From Symbiobacterium terraclitae (GTDB lineage Bacteria; Bacillota; Sulfobacillia; Symbiobacteriales; Symbiobacteriaceae), in NCBI RefSeq assembly GCF_017874315.1, contig NZ_JAGGLG010000014.1, positions 37,806-101,805 of the forward strand: a stretch of DNA of 64,000 nucleotides, written 5' to 3'. The notes under the pieces were generated by a model. It saw nothing but the letters and a program-made list of their open reading frames with translations, was not told the origin of the DNA and searched no databases. The translations under genes and the position numbers were made by a program. Of the stretch, positions 35,210 through 43,926 are shown in pieces (positions within the stretch are counted from its first letter, which is position 1; each line of letters opens with the position of its first letter).

Positions 35210-35470
35210 CCGATGCGTCCCGCAGGCGGGCTCTAGCTGTTGCGTCCCGGGGGCGGCGGGGCCTGGCCGCTACGGCGTGCGGGTGGTGGGCTCTAGCCGA
35301 TGCGTCCCGCGGGCGGCGCGCTCACGCCGGTGCGTCCCCGGGAGCGGCGTGCTCTGGCCGTTACGGCGTGCGGGTGGTGGGCTCTAGCCGAAGCGTCCCG
35401 CGGGCGGTGGGTACTAGCCGAAGCGTCCCGCGGGCGGTGGGCATTAGCCGTTGCAGCTTGCGGGCGGCCT
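35210..35470. repeat. 30-bp tandem repeat array, 9 copies
   Basis: Anchors GCGTCC or the variant GGCGTGC/CAGCTTGC recur at 35215, 35242, 35272, 35302, 35332, 35362, 35393, 35423 and 35453, so the period is 30 bp. A typical unit is GCGTCCCGCGGGCGGTGGGC followed by TCTAGCCGAA. The array fills the whole gap between the SLH gene stop and the stop of the convergent gene. Confidence 0.85.
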
Positions 35471-36256
35471 CTAGCCTGTCCGTCCCGTGGTGGCGGGGCG
35501 AGGGCCGCGTAGGACCGCGGCCAGGGCGTCACGGATGGCGATGTTGGCCCGCTCGTTCCGCCGGATCGCCCGCTGGTCCTGCAGGCTGGGCACGACCTGT
35601 GCGGGGGCGAGGCTCCACTCGCCGCAGACGTCCGCCCCGATGACGCGGCAGTGGCGGCCCAGCAGGCTGATCCAGCGGAGCAGGTCGGCGAGCCGCAGAT
35701 CGCCGTCACCCCAGTTGGTGGCGCCGTCCTCCGGCGCGAGGACGTCCTTGTCGACGGAGATGTAGATGTCCCCCGTGGGCAGCGTCTGCCGGGCCCACTC
35801 GGTGAACGGCTCGGGAGGGGTCGGGTCGGTCACCCGCACGAGGCGGGGGTGGGGGAGGTAGAGCTGGAGCTCGGGGTTCCGGCCGCCCACCCAGACGACC
35901 CGCCGGACCCAGGGCAGGTCCAGGGCGTGGCGGACCCAGTCGCCGCAGGTGACGACGCCGCGCTGCACCGGCGCCGAGTCGTGGTGGTGGTCGAAGAGCA
36001 CGAGCGTCACCGGTTGGCGCAGGGTCCTCAGCCGGAGCAGGGTGACGTAGTGGTACTCGCCGGCGCCCCAGAAGCAGAGGGGGACGTCATGGTAGGGCTG
36101 GAGGGCCGCCGCGAGGGCCGACAGGGCCTCGGGCGTGGCGCAGGCCTTCTTCCCCTCCAGGTGCCGGAGGTCGATCCACGTGTGGGTGGCCGCCAGGAGG
36201 TTCGGCTGCCAGGTCAGGGTGTCGTCGAGGTTGAGCACCAGGAATGGCCTGTCCAT
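35471..36256 (-). CDS. Arginase/agmatinase-fold-like protein with altered metal site
   Basis: 261 residues from ATG 36256 (GAGGTG nine bases upstream). The order of motifs follows ureohydrolases: CFWGAGEYHYVTL where GGDHS is usual, LVLFDHHHDSAP where DAHxD is usual, and DIYISVDKDVLAPEDGA where SxDxDxxDP is usual. Several metal-ligand positions are thus kept (H, D, H, D; D, D) but in an unusual form. It may be a divergent metal-dependent hydrolase of an amidine or acyl amine, or a non-ureohydrolase arginase-fold family. No neighbour helps. Upstream TACAAT near 36285 on the minus strand could be a -10 box. Confidence 0.65.
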   Translation of the reverse strand: MDRPFLVLNLDDTLTWQPNLLAATHTWIDLRHLEGKKACATPEALSALAAALQPYHDVPLCFWGAGEYHYVTLLRLRTLRQPVTLVLFDHHHDSAPVQRGVVTCGDWVRHALDLPWVRRVVWVGGRNPELQLYLPHPRLVRVTDPTPPEPFTEWARQTLPTGDIYISVDKDVLAPEDGATNWGDGDLRLADLLRWISLLGRHCRVIGADVCGEWSLAPAQVVPSLQDQRAIRRNERANIAIRDALAAVLRGPRPATTGRTG

Positions 36257-36359
36257 TCGTGTTGTCACCTCGGTTTTCATTGTAGCAGACCCTGGCAACC
36301 GGAGCGGATGTGATTGCGCCCTGCACCGGTGCTGCGGCAGGGACAGATGGACGTGACGT

Positions 36360-36383
36360 AACCCAGCCGACGAGGCTGGGTTT
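36360..36383 (+). terminator. Orphan terminator-like hairpin
   Basis: AACCCAGCC (36360-36368) pairs with GGCTGGGTT (36374-36382) around GACGA and is followed by TTCCTCTT on the plus strand. No plus-strand gene ends near it, so it could close a small RNA gene or be a relic. Confidence 0.45.
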
Positions 36384-37091
36384 CCTCTTGTGCCTTCGCC
36401 GCCCTGCCTTATGAGCCGTGGGCTCGCCGGCCCTCCCGGCCATCACCGACTTCGGCCGAAACTAGCTCCGCGTCCTCCGCCGAGTACCGCCGAATGGAGG
36501 GCCTGGCGGCGGCTTTCGGGTTCAACTCGCGCGGCTCGCTCGGCGCCGCCTTGTCGGATGACTGCCTCTCCGGCGACGACTTCTCCCGTGCATCGGGCAT
36601 TCCCGATCACCGCATCGTCTGCTGCCTGTTGAGGTGCCTGCTGCAAGACGCGGCGCTGCGTCACGTGCGTTGACCCCGCACCGTCGCGAAATAGGGGGAA
36701 CTTGGAACCCTATTTTTCACCGATTACAGGGAACCTGGCACCCTATCTCGAGCTGCCCATACCCCGGGGGAGTATTTCAAGCGGGTCTCCCCCCCGGTTT
36801 ACCCGGGCCGCGGGTCCCCGCCCCCCAGCTTCATGGCTGCCGGCGGCCTCCTCACCGGAAATATGGGGAGAATTTCCCTGTATCTCGTGAAAAATGCAGT
36901 TCCCGTTTCCCCCTATCTTGGGCTGACGACTGGTACTCTCCTCGCCCACCCTCAGAACGGTGGCGGAGCGGCCCCGCGTAAGCCTCGCATAGCCTGAACC
37001 CGGCCGCCGAACGGCAGCAGAACGACCCGCCGGCACCACATCCCCCACGGCGCGGCGTGAGCGGTGGGCTTGTCCCACCGCTCACCGCCAC
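36384..37091. other. Gene-poor stretch with a diverged long inverted repeat
   Basis: No convincing gene is seen. A 59-codon plus-strand frame (36494-36673, CLSGDDFSRASGIPD) is open but has no ribosome binding site or known family. The main structure is the inverted repeat listed separately at 36691-36917. Confidence 0.5.
36691..36917. repeat. 56-bp imperfect inverted repeat pair
   Basis: The left arm (36691-36746) and the reverse complement of the right arm (36862-36917) match at about 40 of 56 positions, including ATAGGGGGAA and ATTTTTCAC blocks. Within the left arm the 18-mer GGGAACyTGGmACCCTAT occurs twice (36696-36713 and 36729-36746). The 115-bp centre is GC-rich without a gene. Confidence 0.65.
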
Positions 37092-38102
37092 TCACAGCGT
37101 CCAGTTCGTGGACTCCCGCACCACCAGCTGGCTCGGCAGGACTACCTGCCGGGGGCCCGTCACCCCGTGCTGGAGGCCGTCCAGCAGCAGCCGGGCTGCG
37201 GTGCTGCCCAGGTCGAAGACGGGGATGCGCACCGTGGAAAGCGGCGGGTCCAGGAGCGCCGTGAGGGGGTCGTCGTTGACGCCGATCAGCGCGACCTGCC
37301 GCGTCAGGCCCCGCTCCTTCAGCACCATCAGGGCCCCGACCGCCATGGCGTCGTCGGCGCAGAAGACGGCGGTCGGCGGTTGGGGAAGGGTCAGCAGCCT
37401 GACCATCGCCCGGTAGCCGCCGTCCTTGGTGAACTCGCCCTCCACCTCGTACTCCGACGGCAGGTCCAGCTTGTAGCGGGCCATGGCCTGGCGGAATCCC
37501 TGGCGGCGGTCCAGCGAGACGGTGAGCTCCTCGGGCCCGTTGATCAGGGCGATCCGCTGGTGCCCCCGGCCCACCAGGTGCTCCACCGCCATCTCGCCGA
37601 CGGCCACGTTGTCGTTGTTGACCCAGCTCACCGGCTGTCCCTCGCCGGCCCGGCCGATCAGGACGAAGGGGTACTCGCCGGCCACCAGCTCCTCCAGCAG
37701 CGCATCGTGCACGCGGGAGGAGGTCAGGATCACACCGTCGACCCGCCGCTGCTTCAGCAGGCGGAGGCACGCGGCATGCTCCTCCTCGGGCGTGGTGGTC
37801 ATGGTCAGGACGAGGTCGTAGCCGTGCCGGTGCAGTTCGGCGCCGATGCCCCGGAGGACCTCCGGGAAGAAGGGGTTGGCGAAGGCCTGCTCCGCGGGCC
37901 GGGCGATGATCACGCCCACGGCGTTGGTGGCCCTGCGTACCAGGCTCCGGGCATTGGCGTTCGGGTAGTAGTTCAGCACCTTCATCGCCTCGCGGACCCG
38001 GGCCTGGGTCTCGGGGCTGATGCGGCTGGAGCCGGCGACCACCCGCGAGACGGTGGAGGGGGAGACCCCCGCAAGACGGGCCACGTCCTTGATGTTGGCC
38101 AT
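37092..38102 (-). CDS. LacI-family regulator of the maltodextrin locus (MalR-like)
   Basis: 336 residues from ATG 38102 with GAGGAGGTG upstream. N-terminal helix-turn-helix NIKDVARLAGVSPSTVSRVV and an intact hinge (NYYPNANARSLV). The sensor domain includes VGVIIARPAEQAFANPFFPE and VALIGVNDDPLTALLDPPLS. It is divergent from the alpha-glucosidase and maltodextrin uptake genes. A perfect GCAAACGTTTGC palindrome lies 62 bp upstream of its own start and related sites lie before the alpha-glucosidase, so it very likely represses both itself and the whole locus. Confidence 0.92.
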   Translation of the reverse strand: MANIKDVARLAGVSPSTVSRVVAGSSRISPETQARVREAMKVLNYYPNANARSLVRRATNAVGVIIARPAEQAFANPFFPEVLRGIGAELHRHGYDLVLTMTTTPEEEHAACLRLLKQRRVDGVILTSSRVHDALLEELVAGEYPFVLIGRAGEGQPVSWVNNDNVAVGEMAVEHLVGRGHQRIALINGPEELTVSLDRRQGFRQAMARYKLDLPSEYEVEGEFTKDGGYRAMVRLLTLPQPPTAVFCADDAMAVGALMVLKERGLTRQVALIGVNDDPLTALLDPPLSTVRIPVFDLGSTAARLLLDGLQHGVTGPRQVVLPSQLVVRESTNWTL

Positions 38103-38164
38103 AGCCGACACCTCCTCGCATCGCGCAGGCCAACCGGTGGCGCGGCGCCTGCGTCGCCGGTCCT

Positions 38165-38176
38165 GCAAACGTTTGC
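38165..38176. promoter_or_regulatory. LacI-family operator GCAAACGTTTGC
   Basis: Perfect 12-bp palindrome with central CG, the classical LacI/GalR-family operator type, 62 bp upstream of the MalR-like start. It probably mediates autoregulation. Confidence 0.8.
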
Positions 38177-38309
38177 GTTAACCCTTTCAGTTCACCACAT
38201 CCCGCCATTCTCCTGCCGCCCAAGGGGACTGCGGAGTATTGCGACAAATGTCGGTGCGACCGCCGCAGCGTGTCGGCGCCGCCTGGCCGCTGCGCGCTGT
38301 CGGCACGGG

Positions 38310-38600
38310 CGCCGGCCGGCAGGGGTTTCCGGCTCGTTGCGCTATGACGGCACGGGCGTCGGCCTGAAAGGGCCTCCGGCTCGCTGCGCTATGACGCCAC
38401 GGGCGTTCGGTCTGCAGGGGTTTCCGGCTCGTTGCGCTATGACGGCACGGGCGTCGGCCTGAAAGGGCTTCCGGCTCGCTGCGCTATGACGCCACGGGCG
38501 TTCCGTCTGCAGGGGTTTCCGGCTCGGTGTGCTCTGCCGACGAGAGTGTCAGCCTGCAGGGGCTTCCGGCTCGCTGCCCTCAGCTGGCACAAGCGTTGCC
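38310..38600. repeat. 47/48-bp tandem repeat array, 6 copies
   Basis: TCCGGCTCG recurs at 38328, 38375, 38423, 38470, 38518 and 38565, so the period alternates 47 and 48 bp. Units of two types alternate (one with GGCACGGGCGTCGGCCTGAA, the other with GCCACGGGCGTTCGGTCTGC), giving a 95-bp higher-order repeat. No gene crosses it convincingly. Confidence 0.85.
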
Positions 38601-38668
38601 GGCCCGATGCTCGCTCGTCACACTCGCCGGCGTGATCCTCCACGGTGGGTGCCCGCTATCCCGCCAAG

Positions 38669-38763
38669 GCGCCTGGACACCTGGCGGCACAAGGTCCAGG
38701 CGCCTGGACGTCTTGTGGCACAGGGTTCGGGCGCCTGGACGTCTTGCGGCACAAGGCCCGAGC
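38669..38763. repeat. 31-bp tandem repeat, 3 copies
   Basis: GCCTGGAC recurs at 38671, 38702 and 38733. The unit contains GGCGCCTGGAC and GGCACAAGG. It follows closely on the 47/48-bp array and is unrelated to it in sequence. Confidence 0.75.
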
Positions 38764-38917
38764 GCTTCTGGCTGCTTCGGCCCGGGGCGTGATGCGTACT
38801 CGATCGTTCGGCACGGAATACCCTGCGCATTCGGACTATATCCTTACCACGAAGTATTATTTTCATGTTCTCAAGCCTGACCAGCAGGAGTCGGTCCGGG
38901 GGAAGACGAATAGGTTG

Positions 38918-38931
38918 TTCAAACGATTGCA
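38918..38931. promoter_or_regulatory. LacI-family operator-like site TTCAAACGATTGCA
   Basis: It matches the GCAAACGTTTGC operator at most positions with central CG and lies 113 bp before the alpha-glucosidase start. Together with the site at 38987 it makes an operator pair about 68 bp apart centre to centre. Confidence 0.55.
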
Positions 38932-38986
38932 CAGACGCCGCATTCCCCGGTTTGGGGCGCAGCGGCCGTTATTTCACGCCAATCAT

Positions 38987-38998
38987 GCAAACGCTTGC
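38987..38998. promoter_or_regulatory. LacI-family operator GCAAACGCTTGC
   Basis: One mismatch from the perfect GCAAACGTTTGC palindrome upstream of the MalR-like gene. It lies 45 bp before the alpha-glucosidase start, where binding would block transcription. Confidence 0.75.
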
Positions 38999-39043
38999 AC
39001 GGCTGGCGGACCGGTATCTGACTACAGCTCGGAGGTGCTCGAC

Positions 39044-41371
39044 GTGCTGCCAGTCGGCTCCCTGCTCGACTACGACTTTGCGGCCGGTACCCTCACGCTC
39101 CGGACGGCGGGTGCGCAGCTGAGCCTGCGCTTCCTCGCCCCCGACCTGCTGCGGATCACGCTGCTCCCCGAGGGCAGGCAGATGCGGCCGTCGGTGGCGG
39201 TGCTGCCCCGGCAGTGGGACGACGTCCAGGTGCGGCTGGACGAAGGGGAGGAGGCCCTGCGCCTCGCCACCCCCGCCATGACCGTGGAGGTCGGCCGCGA
39301 CCCCGTCCGCCTGCGCTTCTACGACCGTGACGGCCGGCTCCTGGCGGGCGAGGCGAGCCTCGCCTGGGGCGAGGGTGCCGTGGCCTGGGAGCAGGCCGCG
39401 CCGCCCGAGGTCCGTTACTACGGCTTCGGCCAGAAGCCGGGCTTCCTGGACCGGCGCGGCCGGGCGATGACGCACTGGGCCACCGACGAGTCGCTGCATA
39501 CGCCCGACCACGACGTGCTCTACCAGGCGATTCCCTTCCATATTGCCATGCAGGGCAGCCGGGCCCACGGCCTCTTCGTGGACAGCACCGCCCGGGTGCG
39601 CTACGACGTGGCGAAGGAGCGGGCGGACCGCCTCCGCATCCTGGCCGACGACGACTACCTCGACGCGTACCTCTTCGCCGGCCCGGCCATCAAGGACGTG
39701 CTGGTCCGCTACACCGAGCTCACCGGCCGGATGGAGCTGCCGCCCCTGTGGGCGCTGGGCTACCACCAGTGCCGCTACACCTACTTCCCCGAGGCCCGGG
39801 TCCGGGAGGTGGCGGCGGAGCTGCGCCGCCGGGAGATCCCGTGCGACGCCGTCTGGCTGGACATCGACTACATGGACGGCTACCGCGTCTTCACCTGGGA
39901 CCGGGAGCGGTTCCCCGACCCGAAGCAGATGGTGGCGGACCTCAGGGAACAGGGCTTCCGCACCGTCACCATCGTCGACCCCGGCGTGAAGGTGGACGCC
40001 CGCTACCCCGTCTTCCGGGAGGGCGTGGCCGGGAACCACTTCATCTGCCACGCCGACGGCGAGCTCTGCATCGACAACGTCTGGCCCGGCCGCTCGGCCT
40101 TCCCGGACTTCACCCGGGCCGCCACCCGCCGCTGGTGGGGCGACCTGCACCGGGAGTTCGTCAACGACCTGGGCATCGCCGGCATCTGGAACGACATGAA
40201 CGAGCCAGCCGTCTTCAACGAACGCAAGACCCTGCCCCCCACGGCCGTCCAGGGCGAGGACGGGGCCAGGGTCGGCCACGACCGGGTGCACAACGCCTAC
40301 GGCTTGCTGATGGCCCAGGCCACCCATGAGGGGCTCCGGCGCCTGCAGCCCGACCGCCGGCCCTTCCTGCTCACCCGGTCCGGCTACGCCGGCATCCAGC
40401 GCTACGCGGCGGTCTGGATGGGCGACAACCACAGCTGGTGGGAGCACCTGCTCACCACCGTCCCGATCCTGCTCGGGATGGGCCTCTCCGGTGTCCCCTT
40501 TGTGGGCACCGACATCGGCGGCTTCCAGGGCGACTGCGACGGCGAGCTCTTCGCCCGCTGGGTCCAGCTCGGCGCCTTCCTGCCCTTCTGCCGCAACCAC
40601 GCCGCCATGGGCACGGTGGACCAGGAGCCCTGGGCCTTCGGCCCGGAGGTGGAGGAGATCGCCCGCCGGTACATCCAGCTGCGCTACCGGCTGCTGCCCT
40701 TCCTGTACAACGAGTTCTACAAGTCCAGCCAGACCGGGCTGCCGGTGATGCGCCCGCTGCTCCTGGAGTACCCCGACGACCCGGAGACCGCCAACCTCTC
40801 CGACCAGTTCCTCCTCGGCGAGGACCTCCTGGTCTGCCCGGTCTACCAGCCCGGCGCCACGGCCCGGATGGTCTACCTGCCGGCCGGGGAGTGGGTCGAC
40901 TTCTGGACCGGCGCCCGGCACAGGGGTCCCGCCCGCATCGTGGCCGAGGCCCCGCTGGAGCGGATGCCGCTCTACGTGCGGGCCGGGGCGATCCTCCCCA
41001 TGGGACCGGTCCGGCAGTGGACCGACCAGCCCGCACCGGCGGAGCTGACCCTGCAGGTCTACGCCGGTGCCGACGGCGCCCTGGACCTCTACGAGGACGA
41101 GGGCGAGGGCTACGCCTACCGGGACGGCGGGTACGCCATCACCCCGGTGCGGCTCTCCGGCACACGGCTGCGCATCGGCGCCCCGGAGGGCGGCTACCGC
41201 CCCACCCGGGACCGGCTGGTGGTCCGGTTCTTCGCCCCGGGCCGCGTGGTGGTCGCCGAGCGGGACGGCCGGCCTGTCACCTTCCGCACGGCCGCCGATG
41301 GCGCCGCGGAGGTGGTCCTCACCGAGGGGACCACGGATGCGTGCGAACTGTCCTTCCGGGTCGAGGGCTGA
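39044..41371 (+). CDS. GH31 alpha-glucosidase
   Basis: 775 residues from GTG 39044, chosen because GGAGG (39031-39035) lies eight bases upstream; the frame is open further upstream through the repeats. N-terminal beta-sandwich, then the GH31 catalytic barrel: ALGYHQCRYTYFPEARVREV, the nucleophile motif GIWNDMNEPAVF, and FVGTDIGGFQGDCDGELFAR. No signal peptide, so it is cytoplasmic. It releases glucose from the non-reducing ends of imported maltodextrins and opens the operon with MalE, MalF, MalG and two GH13 enzymes. Two LacI-type operators precede it. Confidence 0.93.
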   Translation: MLPVGSLLDYDFAAGTLTLRTAGAQLSLRFLAPDLLRITLLPEGRQMRPSVAVLPRQWDDVQVRLDEGEEALRLATPAMTVEVGRDPVRLRFYDRDGRLLAGEASLAWGEGAVAWEQAAPPEVRYYGFGQKPGFLDRRGRAMTHWATDESLHTPDHDVLYQAIPFHIAMQGSRAHGLFVDSTARVRYDVAKERADRLRILADDDYLDAYLFAGPAIKDVLVRYTELTGRMELPPLWALGYHQCRYTYFPEARVREVAAELRRREIPCDAVWLDIDYMDGYRVFTWDRERFPDPKQMVADLREQGFRTVTIVDPGVKVDARYPVFREGVAGNHFICHADGELCIDNVWPGRSAFPDFTRAATRRWWGDLHREFVNDLGIAGIWNDMNEPAVFNERKTLPPTAVQGEDGARVGHDRVHNAYGLLMAQATHEGLRRLQPDRRPFLLTRSGYAGIQRYAAVWMGDNHSWWEHLLTTVPILLGMGLSGVPFVGTDIGGFQGDCDGELFARWVQLGAFLPFCRNHAAMGTVDQEPWAFGPEVEEIARRYIQLRYRLLPFLYNEFYKSSQTGLPVMRPLLLEYPDDPETANLSDQFLLGEDLLVCPVYQPGATARMVYLPAGEWVDFWTGARHRGPARIVAEAPLERMPLYVRAGAILPMGPVRQWTDQPAPAELTLQVYAGADGALDLYEDEGEGYAYRDGGYAITPVRLSGTRLRIGAPEGGYRPTRDRLVVRFFAPGRVVVAERDGRPVTFRTAADGAAEVVLTEGTTDACELSFRVEG

Positions 41372-41663
41372 TCCGCCCCGGAACAGGCTGGCCTTCCGCC
41401 GCAGGTCTCGCCCTGCCATGAAGCGATGCGATGTGACCATGCTTCTGATCCTCTCCGGACGGGCCTCGCTCTCCCACGAGATTGACCGAAGACGCTCCTG
41501 CGCATCCCCCGGCGAGGGCGGGCCCTCCGACGCAGCGATCTGGCGACGCTTCTGAGACCCCGCGATCCGTTCCGACCCTCCCAGCGAACCGACCTTGCGG
41601 TGTCCCGGAGCCCTCAGGCTCTTCGCATAGACCACATCCACATCTCACATGGAGGGGTTTTGT
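41372..41663. other. Gap between alpha-glucosidase and malE
   Basis: 292 bp with no convincing gene, operator or strong hairpin. A few frames are open because of high GC. A malE promoter may lie here but no clear boxes are visible. Confidence 0.4.
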
Positions 41664-42926
41664 ATGCGCACCAAGAAGTGGCTTGCTGGCGCCCTCTCGG
41701 TCCTGATGCTCTCCCTGGCCCTTGCAGGCTGCGGATCCGCCAAGTCCCCGACGTCCGAACCCCAGAACCAGGGCGGCACCCAGCAGGGGTCGTCCACCAA
41801 CACTCCCGCAAAGACCCCGGTGGAGCTGACCGTCTGGTCGCACCTCACCTCGCCTGAGGTCCAGGAGGTGCAGAAGGTGGCCGACGAGTGGGCGGCGAAG
41901 ACCGGCAACAAGGTGACGGTCCTGGAGGACCAGACCGGCTTCCAGGAGTACGCCGCCGCCGCGACGGCCGGTCAGGGCCCCGACATCATGTACGGCCTGC
42001 CCCACGACAACCTGGGCCCCTTCTGGAAGGCCGGCCTGCTTGAGCCCGTGCCCGATGGCGTGATCGACGAGAGCAACTACGAGAAGGTCACCCTCGACGC
42101 CGTCTCCTACGAGGGCAAGAAGTTCGCAGTGCCCATCTCGTACGAGGCCGTGGCGCTCTTCTACAACAAGGCGCTGGTGAGCGAGCCCCCGACCGAGTGG
42201 GACGAGTTCCTCGCCCTGGCCCAGGAGAAGGGCTTCATGTACAAGATCAAGGACTTCTACTTCACCTACGGCTTCATCGCCGGCAACGGTGGGTACGTCT
42301 TCAAGGACAAGGGCAACGGCAACCTCGACCCGACCGACGTGGGCTTCGCCAGCGAGGGCGGCATCGCCGGCCTGCAGCTGCTCAGCGACTTCGTCAACAA
42401 GTACAAGCTGATGCCCAGCGACGTGGACGACAACATGGCCAAGGCCGAGTTCCAGGCCGGCAATGTCGCCTTCTACCTCTCCGGCTCCTGGGACGTGAAG
42501 GGCTTTGAGGACGCCGGCGTCGACTTCGGCATCGCTCCGATGCCCAAGATGCCCAACGGGCAGCCGTTCAGCCCGTTCGTCGGTGTGCAGGCCGCCTTCG
42601 TCAACGCCGACTCCAAGCACAAGGCCGAGGCCTGGGACCTGATCAAGTACCTGCAGGAGAACGTGCCCGAGCGGCTCCTGGCGGTGGGCAACCGCATCCC
42701 GGCCCAGAAGTCCATGGCCTCCGCCCTGCAGACCAACCCCTACCTGGCCGGCTTCGCCGAGAGCGCCAAGGTGGGCCATCCGATGCCCAACATCCCCGAG
42801 ATGGCCTCCGTCTGGGCGCCCGCGGCCAGCATGATCGAGCTCGTCGTCATGCAGCAGGCCACCCCGGAGCAGGCCGCACAGCAGGCTGTGCAGGCCATCA
42901 ACGAGGCGGTCGCTGCCCAGCGGTAG
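41664..42926 (+). CDS. malE: Maltodextrin-binding lipoprotein of ABC transporter
   Basis: 420 residues from ATG 41664 (GGAGGGG six bases upstream). Signal peptide with lipobox LSLALAGC, a short Ser/Thr/Gln tether, then a MalE-type binding fold: VELTVWSHLTSPEVQEVQKV, GQGPDIMYGLPHDNLGPFWK, and VAFYLSGSWDVKGFEDAGV. It presents maltodextrins to the two following permeases. Its ATPase (MalK/MsmK) is not in the window. The first sugar cluster has its own, clearly different binding protein. Confidence 0.9.
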   Translation: MRTKKWLAGALSVLMLSLALAGCGSAKSPTSEPQNQGGTQQGSSTNTPAKTPVELTVWSHLTSPEVQEVQKVADEWAAKTGNKVTVLEDQTGFQEYAAAATAGQGPDIMYGLPHDNLGPFWKAGLLEPVPDGVIDESNYEKVTLDAVSYEGKKFAVPISYEAVALFYNKALVSEPPTEWDEFLALAQEKGFMYKIKDFYFTYGFIAGNGGYVFKDKGNGNLDPTDVGFASEGGIAGLQLLSDFVNKYKLMPSDVDDNMAKAEFQAGNVAFYLSGSWDVKGFEDAGVDFGIAPMPKMPNGQPFSPFVGVQAAFVNADSKHKAEAWDLIKYLQENVPERLLAVGNRIPAQKSMASALQTNPYLAGFAESAKVGHPMPNIPEMASVWAPAASMIELVVMQQATPEQAAQQAVQAINEAVAAQR

Positions 42927-43007
42927 CGTGAGTGCGAGGGGGGCGGCGCCGCCCGCCCCCCTTCGATGCTGCCTTCCGGCCGATCCACCCCTGGGGAGGG
43001 ACATCCG

Positions 43008-43925
43008 ATGGTAACACTCCGTCGCCGGCTGGCCCCGTACGCCTACCTGTCGCCGGCCATGATCACGATCCTGATCATGACCATCTTCCCGATGCTCTTC
43101 ACCATCTACCTCGCCTTTACCGACGCCAACCTCTACACCTTCCGGACCGGGCCCAAGTTCACGGGCCTCGCCAACTTTGTCGACATCTTCACGGGCTCCT
43201 TCTCCAAGGCCTTCTTCCCCGTGCTCGGCTGGAACATCGCCTACGCGCTCTTCAGCGTGCTGACCCAGTTCAGCTTCGGCCTCTTCCTGGCCATCCTGCT
43301 CAACAACCCGCACATGCGGGAGTCCAACCTCTACCGGGCGATCCTCATCGTCCCCTGGGCCATCCCCGGCACCCTGGCCGTCCTGGCCTGGAAGGGACTG
43401 CTCAACACCAGCTCCGGCGCGATCAACGTAGCCCTGGGTGCGCTGTTCGGGCTGGACCCGATCCCCTGGCTGCAGGATCCGCACCTGGCCCGGGTCTCGG
43501 TGCTGCTGGTCAACCTCTGGCTGGGCTTCCCCTGGTTCATGACGGTCTGCCTGGGCGCCCTGCAGTCGATCGACACCGGCCTCTACGAGGCGGCGGAGAT
43601 CGACGGCGCCAGCCTGTGGCAGCAGTTCCGGTCCATCACGTTCCCGCTCCTGACCCGCATGACCGTCCCGCTGATGATCAGCTCCTTCGCCCACAACTTC
43701 AACAACTTCGGTACGGCCTTCCTGATGACCGACGGCGGACCGGTGCGCCTCGCCGCCTTCCAGGCCGGCTACACCGACATCCTGGTCTCGGTGGGCTACA
43801 AGCTGACGGTGCAGCAGTACCGCTACGGCCTGTCGGCAGCGCTCTCGCTGGTGCTCTTCGTCATCGTCGCCGTCATCAGCCTGATCAACATGAAGGTCAC
43901 CGGGGCCTTTGCGGAGGAGGACTGA
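43008..43925 (+). CDS. malF: Maltodextrin ABC transporter permease MalF
   Basis: 305 residues, ATG 43008 with GGGGAGGG upstream. Membrane segments begin YLSPAMITILIMTIFPMLFT. The EAA loop is present (GLYEAAEIDGASLWQQFRSI), and GTAFLMTDGGPVR is characteristic of MalF-type subunits. The stop lies two bases from the malG start, with the malG ribosome binding site inside its last codons, so the two subunits are made in step. Confidence 0.92.
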   Translation: MVTLRRRLAPYAYLSPAMITILIMTIFPMLFTIYLAFTDANLYTFRTGPKFTGLANFVDIFTGSFSKAFFPVLGWNIAYALFSVLTQFSFGLFLAILLNNPHMRESNLYRAILIVPWAIPGTLAVLAWKGLLNTSSGAINVALGALFGLDPIPWLQDPHLARVSVLLVNLWLGFPWFMTVCLGALQSIDTGLYEAAEIDGASLWQQFRSITFPLLTRMTVPLMISSFAHNFNNFGTAFLMTDGGPVRLAAFQAGYTDILVSVGYKLTVQQYRYGLSAALSLVLFVIVAVISLINMKVTGAFAEED

Positions 43926-43926
43926 C

